NCBI RefSeq assembly: GCF_018224885.1
Contig: NZ_JAGTXB010000001.1
Coordinates: forward strand, 620,001-684,000
Reading direction: 5' to 3'
Length of the DNA stretch: 64,000 nt
From: Chitinophaga hostae
GTDB taxonomy: Bacteria > Bacteroidota > Bacteroidia > Chitinophagales > Chitinophagaceae
The position numbers and the translations under genes are program-made. Below are positions 1 through 7,169 of the stretch, piece by piece; position 1 is the stretch's first letter; each line of letters starts with the position of its first letter. Under the pieces are notes generated by a model that saw only the letters and a list, made by a program, of their open reading frames with translations, searched no databases and was not told the DNA's origin.

Positions 1-1472
1 TACTATATATATTCATTGCATTTGCAGTATCTGGCGCAACGCTTACATCCTGCAAGAAAGATTATCTTAACACATCTCCTACAGAAGCCGTGGAAGAAGG
101 TCAGGTGTTTACTGATACCAAAGGTGCATGGGCTGCTCTCAATGGTATTCACAGGGCGATGTACAGTGCATATGATAACCAGGATCAAACTGGTCAGTCA
201 ACCGTTATGATCGATGGAGATATGCTCGGAGAAGACCTGGTAATGACCAGCGCCGGTAACGGATGGTTTAATGCATCTTACCAGTGGACGATGCACCGCA
301 ATACCAGTGCCACCCATCTAAAGTTTGTTTATTATTTCTATTACAGGATCATTGCTAATGCCAACAAGATCATTAGCCAGGTGGATGGCGTAAATGGCAG
401 CGATGCCGATAAGAAGGCTATCAAAGGCGAGGCCCTTACTTACAGAGCATGGGCACATTATATGCTGGTGCAGTTATTCGGCATCCGGTATAATGCTGCT
501 GCCAAACCTAATAATCAGCCAGGCGTACCGCTGTTAACTATGTTCACCGTTGAACCGCAGCCAAGAGCTACTGTAGAAGCTGTATACACCCAGGTAAATA
601 AAGATCTGAACGATGCGTTAGCAAATCTGAGTGGTTATAGCCGTGCGGCTAAATCTCACTTTGACTCAATCGTAGTATATGGTATCAAAGCGCGCGTTGC
701 TTTAACCATGCAGGATTGGGCCGGCGCTGCTGCAAATGCAGAAGTGGTAATTAACAAAGGTGGTTACAGCCTGATGAGCAATACTGATTATGTAAGAGGT
801 TTTAACAATGCTGAAAATGCAGAATGGATCTGGGCCAGCCGTCCCACGGATGATCAGACCACTGCATTCAACGGTTTTTTTGCTTATATGTCTGTTAACT
901 TCAGCTCTACAAATATCCGTAGCAATCCAAAAGCGATCAGTAAAACACTGTATGCAAACTTAACGGCAACGGATATACGCGGACAGCTGTGGGACTCTAC
1001 CGGTAAGAAATTTACTTTGCCTACTGCTGATTTCAAAAAGTATCCTTACATGAACCAGAAGTTTGTGGCAAAGGGAAGCAGCAGCAGTGTGGGAGATGTA
1101 CCTTATATGCGTTTGGCTGAAATGTACCTGATCGATGCAGAAGCTAAAGCACAGCTGGGACAGGAAGGTAATGCTGCAGACGCATTGTATACACTGGCGC
1201 ATAACAGGGATGTTAACTATGTAAAATCTTCCAACACCGGCCAGGCTTTGAAAGATGAAATTGCCATTCAACGTCGCCTGGAATTGTGGGGCGAAGGTTT
1301 CCGTTTCTTTGACCTGAAACGTCAGAACCTGTCTGTTGACAGAAGTGGTTCCAATCACGATGCCGCCCTGGCATTGGTATTAAAAGTACCTGCAGGTGGA
1401 GTGAACTGGCAATGGTTGTTCCCTCAGGATGAAGTAAATGCGAATCCAAAGCTGGAACAGAATCCGCTGTAG
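1..1472 (+). CDS. RagB/SusD family nutrient-uptake lipoprotein (5' end missing)
   Basis: Outer-membrane surface lipoprotein that would cap a SusC-type TonB-dependent transporter and bind glycans or other oligomers before import. The frame is already open at the window edge: bases 3-53 encode the end of a signal peptide closing with a lipobox (LTSC), followed by KKDYLNTSPTEA, the usual start of mature SusD proteins. The real start codon therefore lies upstream, and the ATG at 90 is internal. Typical SusD features follow: a TPR-like helix with RAWAHYMLVQLFG, and a C-terminal segment with RRLELWGEGFRFFDLKR. The susC partner is expected just upstream, outside the window. The stop at 1470-1472 is 3 nt from a long inverted repeat. 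Family assignment is confident; the substrate cannot be told. Confidence 0.93.
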   Translation, partial: LYIFIAFAVSGATLTSCKKDYLNTSPTEAVEEGQVFTDTKGAWAALNGIHRAMYSAYDNQDQTGQSTVMIDGDMLGEDLVMTSAGNGWFNASYQWTMHRNTSATHLKFVYYFYYRIIANANKIISQVDGVNGSDADKKAIKGEALTYRAWAHYMLVQLFGIRYNAAAKPNNQPGVPLLTMFTVEPQPRATVEAVYTQVNKDLNDALANLSGYSRAAKSHFDSIVVYGIKARVALTMQDWAGAAANAEVVINKGGYSLMSNTDYVRGFNNAENAEWIWASRPTDDQTTAFNGFFAYMSVNFSSTNIRSNPKAISKTLYANLTATDIRGQLWDSTGKKFTLPTADFKKYPYMNQKFVAKGSSSSVGDVPYMRLAEMYLIDAEAKAQLGQEGNAADALYTLAHNRDVNYVKSSNTGQALKDEIAIQRRLELWGEGFRFFDLKRQNLSVDRSGSNHDAALALVLKVPAGGVNWQWLFPQDEVNANPKLEQNPL

Positions 1473-1475
1473 AAG

Positions 1476-1589
1476 AAGCGGAAGGCAAAAAGCATAAAGC
1501 AAAAAGCTATTGAGGAGATTCATCAAAGGAAATAATATCCGCTTTGGTGAATCGCCTCAATAGCTTTTTGCTTTTTGCCTTCTGCTTTA
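1476..1589. repeat. Heptamer-built long inverted repeat, copy 1
   Basis: Two arms, about 1476-1527 and 1542-1589, are near-perfect inverse complements around a short loop. Each arm is a run of 7-bp units (GCGGAAG, GCAAAAA, GCATAAA, GCAAAAA) ending in GCTATTG. It fills the whole spacer core between the convergent susD and TlpA-like genes. It could act as a two-way terminator or mRNA 3' hairpin. It belongs to the same family as the repeats at 6987, 19678, 24001, 33667 and 49592. Confidence 0.85.
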
Positions 1590-1603
1590 TGAAGATGAAT
1601 AAC

Positions 1604-2755
1604 TTATTTGAGCACTTCTCTCAATTTGGCTTCCAGCGCAGGTCCTCTCAGGTTGGAGGCAATCACTTTACCCTGTGGATCCAGTAAGAAGTTGGTAGGA
1701 ATAGCGTTGATACCGTACAATGGCACTACCGCCGAATCCCAGAATTTAAGATCGCTTACATGATTCCAGGCAAGACCATCTTCTTTAATAGCCTGCTGCC
1801 ATTTATCTTTTGTTTTATCCAGGGATACGCCCAGTATCGTGAAATTTTTGCCTTTATATTGTTGGTAGGCCTTCACAACATTTGGGTTTTCCTGGCGGCA
1901 GGGACCACACCAGCTGGCCCAGAAATCAACCAGTACATATTTACCACGGAAAGAATTCAGGCTGATCATTTTGCCGGATGGATCCGGTAATGTAAAGTCG
2001 GGTGCTACCTGGCCTACTTTGATGGCAGAAGGTTCTTCACCACCGGCAGCGTCTGCGCCTGCCTGTTGTGATTTTTCCAGTTCAGCTATCTTATCTGTCA
2101 TGCTTTTTACCAGCGTATTTTTGGGGAAACGGGTAGTAAGATTAGTGATCACCTGTTTATGTGCTACAATCTCTTCACCATTTCTTACCTGGCTGATAGC
2201 AAATACTGCGTTGGCAGGATTTTTTGTTTTATCGGCCATCAGGAAGAAGCTGTTTTCAAAATCCTTTTCTTTTTTCTGAAGTGCTGCCAGTTGCGGCTGG
2301 AATGCGCTGTCGGGGATGGAGCCATGAAGACTGTCCAGTTTGCGCATTTCTTCTGTAAGAGAAATGGATTGCTTGCTGATGTCGCCCAGGAACTGCTGCA
2401 GTTCGGAGGTGGGCTCAGAACCGGTGATTTTGATATTCTCCAGTTTATCCATGTCACCATCTATTTTCATATCGCCGGCATCGAGTGCCAGCAATACAAA
2501 TTTGCCGTTATCAAAGCGTATGCGGTACAGGCCCTGTTCCGGCACCATACCTTTCAGTGAAAATTTTCCACTGGCATCTTTGATATTGGTAGAATCCACC
2601 ACTTTTACATTTTCCAGTGTCAGTTCCTCCAGTACTACCGGTCCTAAAGGAAGATTACTAAAATGACCTTCTATCTTAAACTCTCCTTTCTCTGTTTGTC
2701 CGGCGCATCCTGCCAGGAAAACACCGGCGGAAATCCATAATAAGTATTTTTTCAT
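1604..2755 (-). CDS. TlpA-like thiol-disulfide lipoprotein with DUF4369 domain
   Basis: Probable periplasmic thioredoxin-fold oxidoreductase anchored by lipid. The 383-residue protein starts with a lipoprotein signal (LAGC, Cys17). An N-terminal beta-rich DUF4369-like region covers about residues 25-130, followed by a helical linker. From about residue 247 it has the AhpC/TSA-thioredoxin core: VGQVAPDFTLPD, the redox motif WCGPC (Cys283 and Cys286) and a cis-Pro segment (GINAIPTNFLLD). This architecture is widespread in Bacteroidota, where many copies occur per genome, often near Sus-type loci. It may support cytochrome c maturation or general thiol reduction; the partner is unknown. It is convergent with the susD gene. 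Confidence 0.9.
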   Translation of the reverse strand: MKKYLLWISAGVFLAGCAGQTEKGEFKIEGHFSNLPLGPVVLEELTLENVKVVDSTNIKDASGKFSLKGMVPEQGLYRIRFDNGKFVLLALDAGDMKIDGDMDKLENIKITGSEPTSELQQFLGDISKQSISLTEEMRKLDSLHGSIPDSAFQPQLAALQKKEKDFENSFFLMADKTKNPANAVFAISQVRNGEEIVAHKQVITNLTTRFPKNTLVKSMTDKIAELEKSQQAGADAAGGEEPSAIKVGQVAPDFTLPDPSGKMISLNSFRGKYVLVDFWASWCGPCRQENPNVVKAYQQYKGKNFTILGVSLDKTKDKWQQAIKEDGLAWNHVSDLKFWDSAVVPLYGINAIPTNFLLDPQGKVIASNLRGPALEAKLREVLK

Positions 2756-2823
2756 GCTGCTATTTTTTGAACATTCATCTGACCAATGCTACCCAATATA
2801 GGTTAATTATGATTAATGCTTTT

Positions 2824-4272
2824 TCAGCCCTTGAGCTTTTCGGCCAGTAATTCGTTGGTAAGGCGCGGATCAGCCTTGCCTTTGGAGAGTTTCATTACTT
2901 CTCCTACAAACAGGGCCATCAGGCCTTTTTTGCCACCTCTATAGGCGGCTACTTTATCCGGGTATTTTGCCAGTACTTCATCAATAATGGGCGAAATATT
3001 GTCGGCATTATTATCCTGTAATAAATTCAGCCTGGTCGCTATTTCCATCGGATCGGCGGGTGACTGTATCATTTCCGGAAGTATCCGGGAAGAGGCAATG
3101 GAGAAGCTGACTTTACCTGCGTCTGTTAAAGCAATCAGGGAGGCCAGTGCTGCCGGTGTTACCGGGAACTGGCTGATTTCTGCTGAATTTTCATTCAGCC
3201 ATGACTTAACGGGACCCAGCATCCAGTTGGCAGCAGCTTTATATTGCGAGGTTACTGCAATCAGGCTTTCGTAATAATCCGCCGTAGATTTATCGTCACA
3301 GATCACCCGGGCATCATATTCAGGCAAACCAAATTCGCTGGTGTACTTGGCGATCAGCTCCTCTGGTAATGCCGGTAAAGTGGCGCTGATGCCGGCAATA
3401 AACTCATCTGTGAGCTTAAATGGCGCCAGGTCAGGCTCCGGAAAGTAGCGGTAATCGTTAGCTTCCTCTTTGGAACGCAGGGAAAAAGAACTGCCGTTAG
3501 AGGCATCAAAGCTGCGGGTTTCCTGCACCAGGGTGCCGCCTGCCTCGATCAGGTCTATTTGCCGTTTTACTTCATTATCTATGGCACGCTTTACGTTGCG
3601 GATAGAGTTCATGTTTTTCACTTCTACCTTGGTTCCCAGGGTAGTAGTACCTTTCAGACGAACGGAGATATTGGCATCACAACGCATACTGCCTTCTTCC
3701 ATATTACCATCACACACGCCCAGGTAACGTACCAGGCGGCGCATTTCAGTGAGGTAGGCATAAGCTTCCTCGCTGTTGTGCATATCCGGTTCTGTTACTA
3801 TTTCCACCAGGGGTACACCAGCCCGGTTGTAATCCACATAGCTGTTGGACGGGTCCTGGTCATGCAGCAGTTTGCCGGCATCTTCTTCCAGGTGAATACG
3901 GTTCAACTGCACATTCCTGGTACCCGCATCGGTCGCAATCGTAATATAACCGCCTTTGCAAATGGGGGCGGTATGTTGTGAAACCTGGTAACCTTTTGGA
4001 AGATCCGGGTAGAAATAGTTTTTCCGGGCGAAATAGTTATCCTTTTCAATTTCACAATGACATGCCAGTCCCAGTTTAATGGCATATTCGGCCGCTTTGC
4101 GGTTCATCCGGGGTAATGTACCCGGATGGGCCATCGTAATGGGGCTGATATGCGTATTAGGAGCACCACCAAAGGCAGCGCTATCGCTACAAAATAATTT
4201 ACTTTCGGTAAGCAGCTGGGCGTGCACTTCCAGCCCTATCACTGTCTCATATTTGCTGTATATATCTCTCAT
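2824..4272 (-). CDS. gatB: Aspartyl/glutamyl-tRNA amidotransferase subunit B
   Basis: Subunit B of the GatCAB transamidase, which converts misacylated Glu-tRNA(Gln) and/or Asp-tRNA(Asn) to the correct amide form. The N-terminal signature YETVIGLEVHAQLLTESKLF is diagnostic. The cradle domain follows (RMNRKAAEYAIKLGLA, DLPKGYQVSQ, NRAGVPLVEIVTEPD), and the C-terminal part has the YqeY-like helical tail ending LLAEKLKG. I place the start at the ATG giving MRDIYSKYET (4272); an in-frame ATG seven codons upstream gives a non-conserved leader. The length, 482 aa, is normal. gatA and gatC are not adjacent, as is common in Bacteroidota. Confidence 0.97.
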   Translation of the reverse strand: MRDIYSKYETVIGLEVHAQLLTESKLFCSDSAAFGGAPNTHISPITMAHPGTLPRMNRKAAEYAIKLGLACHCEIEKDNYFARKNYFYPDLPKGYQVSQHTAPICKGGYITIATDAGTRNVQLNRIHLEEDAGKLLHDQDPSNSYVDYNRAGVPLVEIVTEPDMHNSEEAYAYLTEMRRLVRYLGVCDGNMEEGSMRCDANISVRLKGTTTLGTKVEVKNMNSIRNVKRAIDNEVKRQIDLIEAGGTLVQETRSFDASNGSSFSLRSKEEANDYRYFPEPDLAPFKLTDEFIAGISATLPALPEELIAKYTSEFGLPEYDARVICDDKSTADYYESLIAVTSQYKAAANWMLGPVKSWLNENSAEISQFPVTPAALASLIALTDAGKVSFSIASSRILPEMIQSPADPMEIATRLNLLQDNNADNISPIIDEVLAKYPDKVAAYRGGKKGLMALFVGEVMKLSKGKADPRLTNELLAEKLKG

Positions 4273-4382
4273 TTTCCGTACTGATTCCCACAAATATATT
4301 CAAATAATACCGTGATTTCAGGCTATTTGGTGCCAATAAATCCCTAAATTGAGATACGCATCATTTTAAAATTTTCTTCCCT

Positions 4383-5765
4383 ATGATCAGCAAGGCCCAG
4401 GCAAGTCAGCTTTATCAGGCACAACAGGTTTATTTTGATTCGGGCGCTACTCTCCCGTATGCTTTCCGGAAAACGCAGCTGAAACGGTTAAAAAAGGGCA
4501 TACAGCAATATGAGGAACGGATCATTGCGGCACTGCATGCAGATCTGCATAAGCACCCCCTGGAGGCTTATGGCAGCGAAGTAGGATTTTTATATGAAGA
4601 AATAAGTTATATACTGGATGGACTGAAACAATGGATGGAGCCCGAAGTAGTGACCTCTCCCTTTGTAACCTATCCCAGCAGCAGCCGGGTGTACAAGCAG
4701 CCACTGGGACTTACCCTTATTATTGGTCCCTGGAATTATCCGTTTATGCTGCTTCTCAGCCCCCTGCTGGGGGCTATTGCAGGCGGGAACTGCGCCATTA
4801 TAAAGCCGTCGGAGATGGCGCCGCATACTGCCGCAGTAACAGCGGCCCTTATCAAAGACACTTTTGACCCGGCCTATATCACCGTGGTGGAAGGCGATGG
4901 CACCGAAGTAATTCCCATGCTCATGAGCTTCCGCTTCGATCACGTATTTTTTACCGGTAGCATACCGGTGGGCAAAAAAATTATGGAAATGGCCGTACCG
5001 CATCTCACCCCCGTTACACTCGAGCTGGGAGGTAAATCGCCCTGCGTAGTAGACGAAAAGGTGAATGTAACAGTAGCGGCTAAACGAATTGTATGGGGTA
5101 AATTCTGGAATGCCGGTCAAACCTGCGTGGCGCCGGATTATTTACTGGTGCATCAGCAGGTAAAGGAAGAGCTGGTGGCGGCGCTGAAAGCGGCCATCAC
5201 AGAGTTTTTTGGAGAGAATCCGGCCACCAGCGGTGACTATGCCCGGATCATCAACAGCAAACGATTTGATACAGTAGCAGGTTACCTCACGGAAGGACAT
5301 ATTATACAGGGCGGTGAAACAGACCGGGATAATTTATACATCGCACCTACCCTGCTGGATGATGTGGAATGGACGGATCCGGTCATGCAGGAGGAAATAT
5401 TTGGTCCTGTATTGCCTATTCTCACCTACACCGATCTGCCGCAGGCAATACAGGCTATTAAACAGCTCCCATACCCACTGGCATTGTATGTATTTACAAA
5501 GAGCAAGAAAACCGAAAAAATGCTGATAGAACAGGTACGGTTTGGCGGTGGTTGTGTAAATAATGCGCTGGTACACCTTACTAATCCTGAATTACCCTTT
5601 GGTGGTGCAGGTTACAGCGGTATGGGAAGATATCATGGCAAATATAGTTTTGATACCTTCACCCATCAGAAAGGTATGCTGAAAACGGCCACCTGGCTGG
5701 ATGTACCGATGAAATACCCGCCATTTAAGAATAAGCTGAAGATGATGAAAATGGTGATGAAGTAA
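4383..5765 (+). CDS. Aldehyde dehydrogenase, class 3-like
   Basis: NAD(P)-dependent oxidation of aldehydes to carboxylic acids. The protein is 460 aa, the shorter length typical of ALDH3-type enzymes rather than the roughly 500 aa of classes 1 and 2. The Rossmann region has IIGPWNYP (Asn118) and KPSEMAPHT. The general base lies in LELGGKSP (Glu214) and the catalytic cysteine in NAGQTC (Cys248). EEIFGPVLP and PFGGAGYSGMGRYHGKYSFDTF match the C-terminal family signature. The hydrophobic basic tail (FKNKLKMMKMVMK) resembles that of ALDH3 members acting on fatty aldehydes, but substrate preference is inference. It appears monocistronic, divergent from gatB and followed by a hairpin. Confidence 0.93.
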   Translation: MISKAQASQLYQAQQVYFDSGATLPYAFRKTQLKRLKKGIQQYEERIIAALHADLHKHPLEAYGSEVGFLYEEISYILDGLKQWMEPEVVTSPFVTYPSSSRVYKQPLGLTLIIGPWNYPFMLLLSPLLGAIAGGNCAIIKPSEMAPHTAAVTAALIKDTFDPAYITVVEGDGTEVIPMLMSFRFDHVFFTGSIPVGKKIMEMAVPHLTPVTLELGGKSPCVVDEKVNVTVAAKRIVWGKFWNAGQTCVAPDYLLVHQQVKEELVAALKAAITEFFGENPATSGDYARIINSKRFDTVAGYLTEGHIIQGGETDRDNLYIAPTLLDDVEWTDPVMQEEIFGPVLPILTYTDLPQAIQAIKQLPYPLALYVFTKSKKTEKMLIEQVRFGGGCVNNALVHLTNPELPFGGAGYSGMGRYHGKYSFDTFTHQKGMLKTATWLDVPMKYPPFKNKLKMMKMVMK

Positions 5766-5787
5766 AGAGTTCGCTGAGGTACAAAAA

Positions 5788-5852
5788 GGGCTGATCCTTT
5801 TTGTGGTACTGCCGCCGGAGGATATTGGCGGCGCTCCCAACAGGATCAGCCC
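5788..5852 (-). terminator. Nested hairpin terminator of the PDZ gene
   Basis: The outer stem is GGGCTGATCCT (5788-5798) with AGGATCAGCCC (5842-5852). An inner stem pairs GCCGCC (5811-5816) with GGCGGC (5827-5832). Read on the minus strand the outer stem is followed by a run of five T, which fits termination of the gene ending at 5873. On the plus strand no T tract follows. Confidence 0.65.
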
Positions 5853-5872
5853 CGGATAAAAAATCAGTAAGA

Positions 5873-6913
5873 TTATAAATCCGCTTTATTTAATTTCTTC
5901 GGCACTTGTATGTCGAGTGTCTGTGTTTTATTATTTCGTTTAACCGTAGCCGTTATACTTCCTTTGCTTCGGTTTTCACGATAAGCTTTGGAAAGATCTG
6001 CGGCAGATTTCACCGGGTTGCCGGCCAGTTCAGTAACAATATCTTCTTTTTTAAATCCTGCCTTTTCCGCCGGAGAATCTGCTGCAATGCCAATGACCTC
6101 GGCACCTTCATCGTTGTTGGTGTCCTGCACCTGCAGACCCAGTTTCACACCATCGTCCAGCCTGTTAAACCAGCCGCCAAAGCCCTGGTCGCCACCACGT
6201 GGGTTCGGCGAAGGAAAAGTGAAAGGATGGGGCATTCTCCTGGGTTGGGTGGGTGGATACAGCTTCCAGTTTTCTGCACCCATGTCTTTTCTTTCATCCA
6301 GTGTAACCACCACATTGCTGGCTTTTGACTTACGTGTATACGACACCGTTATTTTATCTGCCGGCTGGTGTTTGCCAATTGCCTCAAAAAGTTCAGCAGG
6401 TTCGTTGATCTTTTGATTGTCAATAGCCGTGATAATATCTCCTTCTTTTATGCCGGCTTTATCAGCGGGTGTGCCTTTGGCAACGGAGCTGACGGTAACA
6501 CCGGTGGCGTCCTTTTTCTCTGTAATCACACCCAGTATCGCTTTGTTGGGTGTAATAGACAGGTCTTCGCCGCCGTCGTTATCATCGTCATTAAACATAT
6601 CTAAATTGCCTGGGAGATTGTCGCTGTCGAAGCTAAAGGAGTTGCCGTCCCTGGGGGTAATTTTTCTGCGGAAAACAGACAGGTCCGGATCACTGTACTG
6701 ATCTATTTTTTTTCCGTTCACAAGGAGGTCCCCGTTTTTGATTTCCACCGTTACCTTAGTGTCTTTGTTGCTTTTATGCTTGATGACAATTTCATCAAAC
6801 TCTCCCAGTTGATTTTTAAGTGGTTGGGCTGATTGCGCAGATACCGCGCCCGTGATAAAGCAGGAAATGCCTGCCAGTGTAAGGATTTGCAGTAACCTGT
6901 TCATATTGCTCAA
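5873..6913 (-). CDS. Secreted protein with two PDZ domains
   Basis: Exported 346-residue protein with a cleavable signal (ITGAVSAQSAQ). The middle part is acidic (a DDDNDGGED stretch near residue 110). Two PDZ domains follow: one around 118-205 (AILGVITEKKDATGVTVSSV, then GTPADKAGIKEGDIITAID) and one around 255-345 (LGLQVQDTNNDEGAEVIGIA, then DSPAEKAGFKKEDIVTEL). There is no trypsin-like protease domain, so it is not a complete DegP/HtrA protein. More likely it is a peptide-binding or scaffold protein in the periplasm. The start may be this ATG or the ATG three codons later. A -7 box (TAatTTTG) lies on the minus strand at 6946-6953. The terminator is at 5788-5852. Confidence 0.85.
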   Translation of the reverse strand: MSNMNRLLQILTLAGISCFITGAVSAQSAQPLKNQLGEFDEIVIKHKSNKDTKVTVEIKNGDLLVNGKKIDQYSDPDLSVFRRKITPRDGNSFSFDSDNLPGNLDMFNDDDNDGGEDLSITPNKAILGVITEKKDATGVTVSSVAKGTPADKAGIKEGDIITAIDNQKINEPAELFEAIGKHQPADKITVSYTRKSKASNVVVTLDERKDMGAENWKLYPPTQPRRMPHPFTFPSPNPRGGDQGFGGWFNRLDDGVKLGLQVQDTNNDEGAEVIGIAADSPAEKAGFKKEDIVTELAGNPVKSAADLSKAYRENRSKGSITATVKRNNKTQTLDIQVPKKLNKADL

Positions 6914-6986
6914 TAGTTTTGTTGATTAAATTTAAACCAATGCAGCAAAATTAAAGGGGGAAGGAGGAAAGAAAAAGTTAAAAATA

Positions 6987-7169
6987 GGAGCGGAATGCAA
7001 AAAGCTATTGCAGGGAATTTTGTCTTTACCAGGATTAACCTGATTTTGATGATTTAATGATTTTTCTTTTTTTATCAAGAAAATAAGATCGTGTAATCAT
7101 CAAAATCAGGTTAATCCTGGTAAAGACAAAATTCCCTGCAATAGCTTTTTCCTTTATGCTTTCCGCTCC
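6987..7169. repeat. Nested inverted repeat, copy 2 (heptamer arms plus inner AGGATTA module)
   Basis: The outer arms are heptamer arrays ending in GCTATTGCAGGG. The left arm has two units (GCGGAAT, GCAAAAA), the right has three (GCGGAAA, GCATAAA, GGAAAAA), so the arms differ by one 7-bp unit. Directly inside are 42-bp arms (7013-7054 and 7095-7136) that are perfect inverse complements and carry the AGGATTA module shared with 12321 and 33709. The right arm ends at the base before the alaS stop codon. Confidence 0.9.
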
